Source: an uncultured Clostridia bacterium
Lineage (GTDB): Bacteria; Bacillota; Clostridia; Lachnospirales; CAG-274
Reading direction: 5' to 3'
NCBI GenBank assembly: GCA_947624015.1
Contig: CANQIA010000017.1
Span: 1 to 40,982 of the forward strand
DNA: 40,982 bases
Of the stretch, positions 22,660 to 31,196 are shown piece after piece. The notes under the pieces were generated by a model. The model searched no databases. It saw only the letters and a list, made by a program, of their open reading frames with translations, and was not told the DNA's origin. A program made the position numbers and the translations under genes. The first letter of the stretch is position 1; each line of letters opens with the position of its first letter.

Positions 22660-25023
22660 TTATTTTGTTTCAACTATGGTTACGCCGGATTCCCCTTCTC
22701 CATACTGCCCCAGTCTGTAATTTTTCACTCTTGTATTTTTCTTTAAGTAGTTGTGTACGGCAGCTCTCAGTGCGCCTGTACCCTTGCCGTGTATTATGGT
22801 CACAGGAGATATGCCTGCCAGAAATACATCGTCAATATATTTGTCGAGCCTATCCATAGCCTCGTCTGCAAGCAAACCTCTCAGATCCAGTTCGGAGGAT
22901 ATGCTGTTTGTTTTGCTCCTGCCTATTGCGGAAGCAAATTTTTTGGGTTCATAGGATATCTCTTCACTTGTGTCAAGGGAAAGATCTTTAATATTTGCCT
23001 TTATTTTCATAATTCCCGCTCTGATCATGACATCGCCGTTGTTGTCGGGCTTATTCATAACTATGCCGCTCTGATTAAGAGAATGTATCCTGACCTTGTC
23101 TCCCACAGACAGCTTATCGGGTACGGCATATGTGGGTCTTGAGCTGCGTTCTATTTTATCTCCCAGCTTGCTTATCTTTTCCTTGAGCTTTGTACGCTTG
23201 CTTTCAATTTCTGAGGTAACTGCGCCTTCTCTTTGCATACGCCTCATTTCTTTAACTATGGCGTCAGCTTCGTCCTTTGCATCGCTTAGGACCTTTCTTG
23301 CCTTTTCGTTTGCTTCTTTCAATATTTTTTCTCTTTGCTCGTTAAGCCTGTTTCTCTGGCTTTGAGCTTCATTTTTAAGGCGCTGCGCCTCCTTTCTGTA
23401 CTCCTCGGCCTTCTCCTGCTCAATTATAAGAGCCTTGCGGCTGATCTCCAGATCTGTTATAACATCCTCAAATTTTACATCTTCTCGGCTAAGTACATTT
23501 TTGGCTTCTTCTATTATATGGTCGGGAAGTCCCAAACGGCTTGAGATAGCAAACGCATTGCTTTTTCCCGGAATGCCTATCAAAAGTCTGTAAGTCGGTT
23601 TAAGGGTCTCTACATCAAATTCACAGGAAGCATTTTCAACACCGTCGGCTGACAGCGCATAGAGTTTAAGCTCGCTGTAATGTGTTGTAACGGCTGTTCT
23701 TGCGCCTATGTAGTAAAGATACTTTATTATAGAGATAGCAAGAGCGGCTCCCTCCGTAGGATCCGTACCTGCTCCCAACTCATCAAGCAATACAAGTGAA
23801 TTGCCGTTTACATTTTCCAATATGCTCACAATATTTGTCATATGAGCGGAAAATGTACTTAAGCTCTGTTCTATGCTCTGTTCGTCTCCTATATCGGCAA
23901 ATACGTCTTCAAATACCGAAAGCTCCGAATTATCAAAAGCAGGTATGTGAAGTCCCGCCTGTCCCATAAGTGTAAACAAGCCCAGCGTTTTAAGACTTAC
24001 GGTCTTGCCTCCCGTATTGGGTCCTGTAATAAGCAGAGTATTGAAGCTTTTTCCTATATATATATCCGTGGGTACAACACAGCTCTTGTCCAGAAGAGGA
24101 TGCCTTGCTTTTTTTATATTGACATATCCTTTTGTGTTATATTTAGGCTCAGTACCTTTCATCTTAAGGGATAATTCGCCCTTTGCAAATACAAAGTCAA
24201 TATGCGCCAGTATCTCGCAGTTGGATAAAAGAGCGTCTCTGTTATCATATACCTTTGCGGACAGCAAGGCAAGTATCCTTTCTATTTCCGCCTTTTCCTT
24301 ACCGTGAAGCTCCTTTATTTTATTATTTAGCTGTACGACGCTCATAGGCTCTATAAATACTGTCGCCCCTGTTGAGGACTGATCGTGTATCATGCCCGAT
24401 AAAGCATTTTTGTACTCCTGTTTAACGGGTACGCAATACCTGTCGTTCCTTATGGTAATAACAGATTCCTGCAGCATATTTTTATATGCGGCGGAATGTA
24501 TTATGGAATTAAGCTGTTCCTTTATTCTTTCATTGGCTATTTTTATATTTCTTCTTATTTCCCTCAGCGTATGGCTTGCATCATCGGATATCTCCGATGA
24601 GGATATTATACATCTTTCTATCTCTCTTTCAAGCTGATCTGCCTTTATTATAGAGGCAAACTGAGGTTCCAGTGTGGGAAAGCTGTCATTTTTGCTTTCG
24701 CTTACGGCATAATTCTTTGCCCTTGCCGATACTCTGAGGAAATCTCCTATATGCATAAGCTCTTCTATATTAAGGCTTCCGCTTACGTCAACTCTTTTAA
24801 TATAGGGTACTATATCTCTAAGACCGCCTAAAGAAAGGAACCCCTTTTTTATTATCATTGAAAGAGCCTCTGTTGTCTCCTTTTGTCTTAGCCTTATCTC
24901 CTCTATATCCACGGAAGGCTCAAGTTCTTCCGCCGCTTTTTTGCCAAGCTCAGAGGATGCGCAGCTTATAAGCATTTGAATTATTTTATTGAACTCCAAA
25001 GTCTTAAAAGCCTTCTTGTTCAT
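22660..25023 (-). CDS. mutS2: MutS2 (Smr-domain MutS homologue)
   Basis: A 787-residue MutS2. It lacks the mismatch-recognition domain of MutS; the core ATPase has Walker A GPNTGGKT (334-341) and LVLLDELGAGTDPTEG. A long coiled-coil region (about 515-610) and a C-terminal Smr nuclease domain (ELDLRG, IIHGKGTGALR) follow. MutS2 acts on branched DNA and, in Bacillus, on collided ribosomes (RqcU). GGGGAG precedes the ATG. It has its own promoter. Confidence 0.97.
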   Translation of the reverse strand: MNKKAFKTLEFNKIIQMLISCASSELGKKAAEELEPSVDIEEIRLRQKETTEALSMIIKKGFLSLGGLRDIVPYIKRVDVSGSLNIEELMHIGDFLRVSARAKNYAVSESKNDSFPTLEPQFASIIKADQLEREIERCIISSSEISDDASHTLREIRRNIKIANERIKEQLNSIIHSAAYKNMLQESVITIRNDRYCVPVKQEYKNALSGMIHDQSSTGATVFIEPMSVVQLNNKIKELHGKEKAEIERILALLSAKVYDNRDALLSNCEILAHIDFVFAKGELSLKMKGTEPKYNTKGYVNIKKARHPLLDKSCVVPTDIYIGKSFNTLLITGPNTGGKTVSLKTLGLFTLMGQAGLHIPAFDNSELSVFEDVFADIGDEQSIEQSLSTFSAHMTNIVSILENVNGNSLVLLDELGAGTDPTEGAALAISIIKYLYYIGARTAVTTHYSELKLYALSADGVENASCEFDVETLKPTYRLLIGIPGKSNAFAISSRLGLPDHIIEEAKNVLSREDVKFEDVITDLEISRKALIIEQEKAEEYRKEAQRLKNEAQSQRNRLNEQREKILKEANEKARKVLSDAKDEADAIVKEMRRMQREGAVTSEIESKRTKLKEKISKLGDKIERSSRPTYAVPDKLSVGDKVRIHSLNQSGIVMNKPDNNGDVMIRAGIMKIKANIKDLSLDTSEEISYEPKKFASAIGRSKTNSISSELDLRGLLADEAMDRLDKYIDDVFLAGISPVTIIHGKGTGALRAAVHNYLKKNTRVKNYRLGQYGEGESGVTIVETK

Positions 25024-25058
25024 ACATAGTCTCCCCGATTATAAAAATTATTGTGTAT

Positions 25059-25088
25059 ATTATACCATATTATTTGTATAAATTGCAA
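25059..25088 (-). promoter_or_regulatory. Sigma-A promoter of mutS2
   Basis: On the minus strand: TTGCAA (25083-25088), 18-base spacer, and an extended -10, TGG-TATAAT (hexamer 25059-25064). Confidence 0.65.
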
Positions 25089-25122
25089 TATCCTATTCAT
25101 TTTTTTTAAATAATTAAAAAAA

Positions 25123-25157
25123 TACCGTATATGCGAAGCATATCCGCACATACGGTA
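25123..25157 (-). terminator. Terminator of spo0A
   Basis: A 13-position stem with one non-Watson-Crick position (25123-25135 with 25145-25157) lies 17 bp beyond the spo0A stop and is followed on the minus strand by a run of seven T. Confidence 0.8.
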
Positions 25158-25173
25158 CCTACTAAATCTGTAT

Positions 25174-25935
25174 CTAATTAAAAATTATGGTATTTTTCAA
25201 ATATTCAAGCACTGCGTATATATACTCGCTGTTTGTAGGTCTGTGCTTGTTGTCCTTGCCGGGAAAACCCATTTTTGTGTAAAAATCATTGCCGCCATAT
25301 TTCTTCCACGCAGATTCTATGGCGTGTCTTATGGCTCTTTCAACTCTGTCGCCTGTCGTGTTGTTTTCCTTGGCTATACGGGGATACAGTACCTTGGTCA
25401 CTCCTTCAAGAGCTTCTTCATCCTTAAAGCCGTACATAATAGCGCTCTTAAGGTATTTATAGCCCTTAAGATTGGGAAATATACCTGTGCTGTTAAGTAT
25501 AGTGGAGACCTTCTGCTCCAGATAACTGTCGTTGATCTGCCTTTCCACGCCTCCGTCAACGACATTTCCGGTATTATACATATCCATAAGACGTCTTTTA
25601 AGCGCATTTACATCATAAGGCTTGACCATAATGTAATCTGCGCCCAACTGAAACGACTTTTCTATAATAGCGTCTGTTTTAACGGCAGCTATGACTATTA
25701 CCTTCATATTCAATTTCTTTTTGAGATCGCTAATATCCTCAAGTATGGTAAAGCCATCGATACCTGGCATAATAAGATCCATGATAACAGCGTCGGGTTT
25801 ATGGAGTTTTATGCCCTTTAGACCCTCGTCACCGCTGCTGTATAAATAGATCTCATCTATGTTTTCCTCGCTATGAAGGACAGATTCTATAAGCTTTCTT
25901 TCTCTTTCATTATTTACGACAATCAAAGCTTTCAT
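25174..25935 (-). CDS. spo0A: Spo0A sporulation master regulator with unusual receiver pocket
   Basis: A 253-residue protein. The Spo0A C-terminal DNA-binding domain (about 145-253) is clear: SAIMYGF, VTKVLYPRIAKE, RVERAIRHAIE and SEYIYAVLEYL. The receiver (about 1-120) keeps the phospho-acceptor D53 (IMDLIMPG) and K105 (VKPYD). The acidic pair that binds magnesium is N8-N9 (LIVVNNER), and the conserved Thr/Ser is A83. Phosphorylation may be weak, altered or unnecessary. Start at 25935: GGGAGG six bases upstream. It follows spoIVB as in other endospore formers, and has its own promoter with a palindrome in the leader. Confidence 0.95.
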   Translation of the reverse strand: MKALIVVNNERERKLIESVLHSEENIDEIYLYSSGDEGLKGIKLHKPDAVIMDLIMPGIDGFTILEDISDLKKKLNMKVIVIAAVKTDAIIEKSFQLGADYIMVKPYDVNALKRRLMDMYNTGNVVDGGVERQINDSYLEQKVSTILNSTGIFPNLKGYKYLKSAIMYGFKDEEALEGVTKVLYPRIAKENNTTGDRVERAIRHAIESAWKKYGGNDFYTKMGFPGKDNKHRPTNSEYIYAVLEYLKNTIIFN

Positions 25936-25960
25936 GCAAAGCCTCCCCAAAAGCACTATA

Positions 25961-25984
25961 TTTGTAAAATTAATATTTTACAAA
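25961..25984 (-). promoter_or_regulatory. Palindrome in the spo0A leader
   Basis: TTTGTAAAAT (25961-25970) and ATTTTACAAA (25975-25984) are perfect ten-base arms around TAAT. The site sits between the promoter and the spo0A ribosome-binding site, where a repressor or an RNA hairpin could act. It is not a 0A box (TGTCGAA). Confidence 0.5.
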
Positions 25985-26014
25985 ACAAAAGTATATTTAT
26001 AGTCCCTGTGTTAT

Positions 26015-26042
26015 ATTATATCAAACTTTTAGAAGTTATCAA
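26015..26042 (-). promoter_or_regulatory. Sigma-A promoter of spo0A
   Basis: On the minus strand: TTGATA (26037-26042), 16-base spacer, TATAAT (26015-26020). The spacer contains AACTT-N4-AAGTT. No sigma-H promoter was recognised. Confidence 0.55.
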
Positions 26043-26073
26043 GTATTTTTTATAATATTTGGCATATTTTATT

Positions 26074-27297
26074 TTAATTCAACATATTTTCAATGAAAAT
26101 GCCGTAGCCCTTTGTGGGATTATTTACAAAAACATGTGTGACAGCTCCTATGAGCCGTCCGTTCTGAATAATCGGACAACCGCTCATACCCTGTATGATC
26201 CCGCCGGTCTTGTCAATAAGTTTCTTGTCGGTAACGGAAATTACAAAGTTTTTATTCCTGCTTGTATTATATCTGTTAATACTGTCAATATGAATAGTGT
26301 AGCGCTCGACATTTTCCGACGTAATATTTGACAAAATGACAGCATCGCCCTCTTCAACTAAGCTTTTGTATCCTATGGGAACATATTCGCCGCCTATTTC
26401 CTTTGTCATCGTACCGTATATGCCGTTTTCGTCATTTTCCTCAACATATCCCAGCACATCGCTGTAATTGATATTTCCTTGAAGAGAACCGGGCTTGCCC
26501 TTTTGCCCCTTTTCGGCATGATCTATGGAAGCGCTTAATATCTCGCCGCCCTTTATCTCCATTTCTTTGCCTGTATCCACATCATTTATAGGGTGTCCCA
26601 AAGCGCCGAATTTTCCGCTTGCCCTGTCATAGTAGGTTATAGTACCTATGCCCTGAGTGCTGTCCCTTACCCAAATACCCAGCTTGAAGCCATTGTCCTC
26701 AACGGATCTTACAGCATTTATGGTACAGCTTTGTTCATTGTTATCCCTTATATAATCTATATATATTTTGCCGTTGCTGCCGTTTACGGCTCTTGTAAGC
26801 TCCTCCTTATTGCTGATGGATATATTATTTACTTTCGTTATTATATCTCCCGATCTAAGTATATTTTCCGCAGGCGCATAAAAGCTGCCGTTTTTGTCCT
26901 TGACCTTTCCCGTACCCAGTACAAGTACTCCCTTTGAATCCACGCATATTCCCACTGCTCTTCCCACTGCGTACAGCTTATTCTCAGGTGTAAAGTTTAA
27001 ATTTATATTTTTTACGGGTAAACCTAGGAATTTTACCTTAATATCTGCGCTGCCAGTTCTTTGGGAGCATATTACCGCTTTATTTCCTATATTTTCATTA
27101 TATGCGGCTTTTTTATTATTGACGCTTATAGTCTCAATACTGTCCGATCTCAGCTCGCCGCTGAAGGGAAGACCTATTATAAAGTTGTGATCTTCTCCTG
27201 CAGTCATATACATATTTTCAGGTATTGCCGAATATTCAGCCAGTAAATATATAAAAATACATATATAAAATATATATGATATCCTTTTAAGTACCAT
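26074..27297 (-). CDS. spoIVB: SpoIVB serine peptidase
   Basis: A 407-residue secreted or membrane-tethered protease with an N-terminal hydrophobic segment (about 6-20), a PDZ domain (about 105-195) and the S55 peptidase domain. The triad expected from Bacillus SpoIVB is present: H235 in GALGHPI, D357 in VTDKKL and S372 in GMSGCP (the last Ser of the usual GMSGSP is Cys, outside the triad). In the forespore it triggers sigma-K activation through SpoIVFA cleavage. GAGGTG stands five bases before ATG. It lies upstream of spo0A, the classical order, but recN is not the preceding gene. Confidence 0.96.
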   Translation of the reverse strand: MVLKRISYIFYICIFIYLLAEYSAIPENMYMTAGEDHNFIIGLPFSGELRSDSIETISVNNKKAAYNENIGNKAVICSQRTGSADIKVKFLGLPVKNINLNFTPENKLYAVGRAVGICVDSKGVLVLGTGKVKDKNGSFYAPAENILRSGDIITKVNNISISNKEELTRAVNGSNGKIYIDYIRDNNEQSCTINAVRSVEDNGFKLGIWVRDSTQGIGTITYYDRASGKFGALGHPINDVDTGKEMEIKGGEILSASIDHAEKGQKGKPGSLQGNINYSDVLGYVEENDENGIYGTMTKEIGGEYVPIGYKSLVEEGDAVILSNITSENVERYTIHIDSINRYNTSRNKNFVISVTDKKLIDKTGGIIQGMSGCPIIQNGRLIGAVTHVFVNNPTKGYGIFIENMLN

Positions 27298-27361
27298 ATT
27301 ATCACCTCAATATTAACTTGTCCTTCGTCAAATTTAATATTCGGTGCAATATAATCTAAAA

Positions 27362-27397
27362 AAGGGATTACAGAATGTGTAAATTCCGTGATCCCTT
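27362..27397 (-). terminator. Terminator of dacF-rluB
   Basis: A stem of 14 positions with a few G-T pairs (27362-27375 with 27384-27397) just after the rluB stop, followed on the minus strand by TTTTTT. Confidence 0.75.
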
Positions 27398-27401
27398 AAA
27401 T

Positions 27402-28103
27402 TTAAAGACTTTTAAGATATTTTATCTCATCATCGTTTAAATATCTGTATTCTCCCTTATTAATATTTCCCAGCTTAATATCGCCTATTGCGATCCTTTT
27501 AAGCTTTTGTACCGATGAACCTATTGCGGCGCACATTTTCCTTACTTGCCTGTTCCTTCCCTCATGTATTTTTATTTCAAGCCTGTTTTCGCCTGCCTTT
27601 TCAATATATGCGGGAGCGGTTTTTTTGCCGTCTATGATCACGCCTTTTCTAAATCTTTCCATATTTTCGGCAGAAGGCATTTTATCTACGACTGCCAAAT
27701 AGGTTTTTTCAATATTGTGCTTTGGATGTGTAAGCTTATATGTCAGATCTCCGTCGTTTGTAAGTATGATAAGCCCCGATGTATCATAGTCAAGACGTCC
27801 TACGGGATATATCCTTTGTGAAATATCCTTTACATAGTACATGACCGTTTTCCTGTTAAACTGATCCGATGCGGTGGTAACGCAGCCTTCGGGCTTATTA
27901 AGCATAATATACAGCAGCTTCTCGTATTTTTCCACAGGCTTTCCGTCAACACAGACTATATCCTTTTCATCGTCTATTTTAGCGCCTAATATATCAACAA
28001 CAGCGCCGTTGACGCTTACTCTGCCCTGTTTAATTATTTCTTCCGATCTTCTTCTTGAGGCGACCTGAGCCTCGGCAAGAAATTTCTGCAATCTTATGAG
28101 CAT
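27402..28103 (-). CDS. rluB: 23S rRNA pseudouridine synthase, RluB family
   Basis: A 233-residue enzyme. The N-terminal S4 RNA-binding domain (about 3-50; RLQKFLAEAQVASRRRSEEII) is followed by the pseudouridine synthase fold with catalytic D105 in VGRLDYDTSGL and the closing KIHEGRNRQVRKMC motif. The family modifies helix 89 of 23S rRNA. The start overlaps the end of dacF by ten bases and has only a weak ribosome-binding site, so translation is probably coupled. The same dacF/rluB neighbourhood occurs in other Clostridia. Confidence 0.94.
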   Translation of the reverse strand: MLIRLQKFLAEAQVASRRRSEEIIKQGRVSVNGAVVDILGAKIDDEKDIVCVDGKPVEKYEKLLYIMLNKPEGCVTTASDQFNRKTVMYYVKDISQRIYPVGRLDYDTSGLIILTNDGDLTYKLTHPKHNIEKTYLAVVDKMPSAENMERFRKGVIIDGKKTAPAYIEKAGENRLEIKIHEGRNRQVRKMCAAIGSSVQKLKRIAIGDIKLGNINKGEYRYLNDDEIKYLKSL

Positions 28104-29224
28104 AACGTATTTATCCAGCCTTCCAGTATCCTATATATGCTGTTTCCAAGGCTGAGTTTTTCTATATCTTCGCCTGCAACAATGTCCACCTCTCCCACCT
28201 TACAGCTACCTATATATATACTGCCCTTTCCTATAACGTCTCCCTCGCATATCGGAGCCTCTATTTTGCTTGGAAGCTCCGCCTTACAGGTAACGCTGTC
28301 CTTTTCAGACTCTTTCATAAGCAGTTCTATGCTGTTTTTATACTTAAGCTCGGTGGATTTTTTTTCTGCCTTGTCAACGCTTATTTCTGTATTTTCTCCC
28401 ATTATACTATATTTTTTATAATTGTCAAAGCCATAATTTAAAATTTTTCTGGTATCCGCCCATTTATTTGACTTGCCTGCAGCACCCCAGCCGCTGGCAA
28501 GTACCACAGAAACAAGGGATACATTTCCTCTCTTGGCGGCTCCCACAAAGCAGTGTCCCGCTTTACCTGTAAAGCCTGTCTTAATGCCTACCGCTCCCTC
28601 GTAGCTGTCCAACAGTCTGTTCTTATTTGTAATACTGTAGCTTTTTTTATTTGATTTAAAGCTTATGGATCTTGTATTGCTTATTCTTACGAACTCATCG
28701 TTTTTAATTGCATATGCGCCTATAAGCGCCATATCCTCAGCCGTAGAATGATGATTACCTTTATCAAGACCGTTGGGCGTTTCAAAAAATGTATCTTTAC
28801 AGCCCAGCTCTGCCGCCTTTATATTCATCATATTGCAAAAATTTTCAACGCTTCCGCCTATATGCTCTGCGATCGCAACAGCCGCATCGTTGGAGCTTTG
28901 CATCAAAAGAGCGTATAAAAGCTGTTCAAGACTTAATTGTTCGTCCTTTTGAAGATGCATTTTTACAGGCGGAGCCATGGGAGGATTTTTGCCTACGGTA
29001 ACAATATCCTTTAAATTTCCGTTTTCTATTGCAATGATCGCTGTCATAATTTTTGTGGTGCTTGCCATTGCCATAGGTTTATTATTATTCTTGCCCCAAA
29101 GCACTCTGCCTGTGTCGGCGTCTATCAGTACGGCAGAAATTGCATTTACTTCGGGAGTATTTTCGGCACAATAACAGTTTACACTAAACATAATACAAAA
29201 CAGAACAATTAATCTTTTAAGCAC
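28094..29224 (-). CDS. dacF: D-alanyl-D-alanine carboxypeptidase (DacF/PBP5 type)
   Basis: A 376-residue exported penicillin-binding protein. After a signal peptide (about 1-20) come the three active-site motifs: SxxK at 55-58 (STTK), SxN at 110-112 (SSN) and KTG at 215-217. It trims the terminal D-Ala from peptidoglycan side chains; DacF-type enzymes shape spore cortex cross-linking. The C-terminal PBP5-C domain extends from about 285. The start is GTG at 29224, five bases after AGAGGTG. GAATA about 15-17 bases before a CAAAATCTA stretch weakly recalls a forespore sigma-F/G promoter. Confidence 0.93.
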   Translation of the reverse strand: MLKRLIVLFCIMFSVNCYCAENTPEVNAISAVLIDADTGRVLWGKNNNKPMAMASTTKIMTAIIAIENGNLKDIVTVGKNPPMAPPVKMHLQKDEQLSLEQLLYALLMQSSNDAAVAIAEHIGGSVENFCNMMNIKAAELGCKDTFFETPNGLDKGNHHSTAEDMALIGAYAIKNDEFVRISNTRSISFKSNKKSYSITNKNRLLDSYEGAVGIKTGFTGKAGHCFVGAAKRGNVSLVSVVLASGWGAAGKSNKWADTRKILNYGFDNYKKYSIMGENTEISVDKAEKKSTELKYKNSIELLMKESEKDSVTCKAELPSKIEAPICEGDVIGKGSIYIGSCKVGEVDIVAGEDIEKLSLGNSIYRILEGWINTLCS

Positions 29225-29293
29225 ATAATCACCTCTTTTAATAGATTTTGCAATTATTACGGTAATATTCGAAAAAACTTAATATTTCTGTAA

Positions 29294-29322
29294 TTGACTT
29301 AAATATGCCTGTACATTATAAT
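29294..29322 (+). promoter_or_regulatory. Sigma-A promoter of the stalk-domain gene
   Basis: TTGACT (29294-29299), 17-base spacer, perfect TATAAT (29317-29322), 41 bases before the start codon. Confidence 0.7.
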
Positions 29323-29363
29323 GAAGTCACAGAGGAAAAGCACTGTAAAGAAAGGAGATCTTT

Positions 29364-30086
29364 ATGAAAAGAAAATTTTTATGTGCTATGGCGCTGGTGG
29401 GAATAATGAGCGTATCTGCTATGGCAGCGCCTAAAATGGCAATCGACTATAATGAAATAGAAGGCAGCGAAACTGTGGAACAAAACGGCATAAGCTATTT
29501 TCCCGTAAGACCTGTTGCCGAGGCAATGGGACTTACAGTAGAGTGGAATGCAGCCGATAAATCCGTTTTGATAACAAACGGAGGTCCCGTTTATATTACA
29601 TTCAAAATTGGCGAAAACGCTTATACATTTGCAAAAACAGCGCCTATGGAATTAAGCGGCGCTCCTGTTATAATAGACAGCAAGACCTATGTTCCCGTAG
29701 ATGTAATGACAGACCTTTTTGCCTATGAAGTATCAAAAGGCGAAGAGACCTATAATATAATCACAAAATATCAGGAAAATACCGATACACAGGAGCCTGT
29801 TGCCGATGAGGACAAAAACGACAAGGGCTTTGCGGATCTTGAGGAAAAGGAAATTGCCTTAGGCGTTGTTACAGAGGTGAACGATGAGCAGATATTCTTT
29901 GAAGATGCCGAAAGAGGTACTGTGATACTTACAAAAAGCGATACCGTAAAGGTCACGGACAAGGACGGTAACGAAGCCGATATGGATTCTATAAAAGCGG
30001 ATATGAAGCTTAAAGTGGAATACGGTTCCGCTATGACAATGAGCATTCCGCCTATAAATAATCCCGTTTCAATCACAATAGAATAA
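29364..30086 (+). CDS. Secreted stalk-domain (copper amine oxidase N-terminal-like) protein
   Basis: A 240-residue exported protein. A signal peptide (MKRKF, then hydrophobic, SAMAAP cleavage region) is followed by a stalk domain of the Cu_amine_oxidN1 type (about 32-135; SYFPVRPVAEAMGLTVEW, then TYVPVDVMTDLFAYEV). An acidic linker (138-160) leads to a small beta domain (about 163-240; ALGVVTEVNDEQIFF). Such domains are common in Gram-positive envelope proteins and carry no amine oxidase activity. It is monocistronic with AAAGGAG before ATG and a strong terminator. Specific function unknown. Confidence 0.85.
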   Translation: MKRKFLCAMALVGIMSVSAMAAPKMAIDYNEIEGSETVEQNGISYFPVRPVAEAMGLTVEWNAADKSVLITNGGPVYITFKIGENAYTFAKTAPMELSGAPVIIDSKTYVPVDVMTDLFAYEVSKGEETYNIITKYQENTDTQEPVADEDKNDKGFADLEEKEIALGVVTEVNDEQIFFEDAERGTVILTKSDTVKVTDKDGNEADMDSIKADMKLKVEYGSAMTMSIPPINNPVSITIE

Positions 30087-30130
30087 TATTTATCAAAAAA
30101 GGAGCTGAAAAGCTCCTTTTTTGATAAATA
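30087..30130. terminator. Bidirectional terminator with 20-bp stem and GAAA loop
   Basis: Perfect 20-base arms (30087-30106 with 30111-30130) around GAAA. The A6/T6 tracts in the stem serve both the stalk gene (plus) and kduI (minus, stop eight bases away). Confidence 0.9.
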
Positions 30131-30137
30131 TATAATA

Positions 30138-31007
30138 TTACTTAAGATCGCCTGTCTTTAAGAAGTCCTGATCGTCATAATCCTTATTCTCGCCGACCAT
30201 ACCCCATATGAATGTATAAGCCTTTGTACCTACGCCGCTGTGTATAGACCAGCTTGGGGAAATAACGGCTGACTCATTCTTCATAACGATATGTCTTGTT
30301 TCGTCAGGCTTACCCATCATATGGAATACAACATTGTCATCATCCATATCGAAGTACAGATAAACTTCCATACGTCTCTCATGAGTATGGCAAGGCATAG
30401 TGTTCCAGTTTGAACCCGGGTCAAGCTTAGTGAGACCCATAGCAAGCTGACAACTGCCGTATTCAACGCCGTCTCTCTGAGAAAGTCTTGCAAAGACCTC
30501 ATCGTGGATATACTGATTTATAGTTCTCTTGTTACAGTCTTCAAGAGAGCCTAAAGGCTTATGATTGGCATCGTCATAGGTAATAAGAACGGTAGGATAT
30601 GTTCTGTGAGCAGTGCCTGAATTGGTGTAAAACTTAGGCGGATCTGAAGGATCCTTTGCCGCAAAGGAGATCTCCTTTGTACCCATGCCCACATAAATGG
30701 CATCGCCGTTGTTTACCTCATACTCCTTGCCGTCAACAGTAACGATACCGTCTCCGCCTATGTTGATAGAGCCAAGCTCTCTTCTTTGAAGAAAATATTC
30801 TGCCGCAAGCTCCTTGCTGCCCTCAAGCTTGATAGGTTCCGTAGTGGGAGTTATGCCGCCGAATATTATTCTGTCGTTGTGGCTGTATACAAGCTTAGCC
30901 TCGCCGGGAACAAAAACATTTTCTACCAAAAAATGTTCTCTTAACTGGCTTGTGGTATAATGCTTAACATCGTCAAAGTGATTTGAATATCTTACCTCTA
31001 ATTTCAT
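30138..31007 (-). CDS. kduI: 5-keto-4-deoxyuronate isomerase
   Basis: A 289-residue cupin enzyme, slightly longer than the usual about 277. It converts 4-deoxy-L-threo-5-hexulose uronate to 3-deoxy-D-glycero-2,5-hexodiulosonate in pectin and glycosaminoglycan breakdown. The zinc ligands are in place: H207, H209 and E214 in [10 protein letters not shown], and H256 in [15 protein letters not shown] precedes the ATG. It lies 189 bp after kdgK, which uses the product of the same pathway; the intervening kduD step is not in view. Confidence 0.97.
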   Translation of the reverse strand: MKLEVRYSNHFDDVKHYTTSQLREHFLVENVFVPGEAKLVYSHNDRIIFGGITPTTEPIKLEGSKELAAEYFLQRRELGSINIGGDGIVTVDGKEYEVNNGDAIYVGMGTKEISFAAKDPSDPPKFYTNSGTAHRTYPTVLITYDDANHKPLGSLEDCNKRTINQYIHDEVFARLSQRDGVEYGSCQLAMGLTKLDPGSNWNTMPCHTHERRMEVYLYFDMDDDNVVFHMMGKPDETRHIVMKNESAVISPSWSIHSGVGTKAYTFIWGMVGENKDYDDQDFLKTGDLK

Positions 31008-31032
31008 TATCTTACCTCCGTGATATTTTAAA

Positions 31033-31059
31033 GAGCTGAGAGCCTAAAGCCCTCAGCTC
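31033..31059 (-). promoter_or_regulatory. Hairpin upstream of kduI (weak terminator or attenuator)
   Basis: GAGCTGAG (31033-31040) pairs with CTCAGCTC (31052-31059). On the minus strand TTTAAAAT follows, a poor U run, shortly before the kduI ribosome-binding site. Confidence 0.45.
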
Positions 31060-31092
31060 CATAAGTAATTTAATTATGCAATTAAGTTTAGC

Positions 31093-31159
31093 GGTCTGTT
31101 TTCCTCACTGAGACCTTGCTTTCCCTGCGTCGCCTTAAACCCTTTGGCACGCCGCAAGG
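31093..31159 (-). promoter_or_regulatory. Structured spacer between kdgK and kduI with alternative stems
   Basis: CCTTGC (31114-31119) pairs with GCAAGG (31154-31159) and encloses GCGT-c-GCC / GGC-ACGC (31127-31134 with 31146-31152). GGTCT (31093-31097) can instead pair with AGACC (31111-31115), and both stems need bases 31114-31115. The segment is richer in GC than other spacers. No known riboswitch class was recognised. Confidence 0.4.
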
Positions 31160-31196
31160 ACTCGGAAAAACATAACGTAAAATAAATTTATTTTAC

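Noticed and set aside
29225..29280. Forespore sigma-F/G promoter for dacF
   Set aside because: GAATA is present on the minus strand but the -10 partner fits neither consensus well; kept only as a remark in the gene entry.
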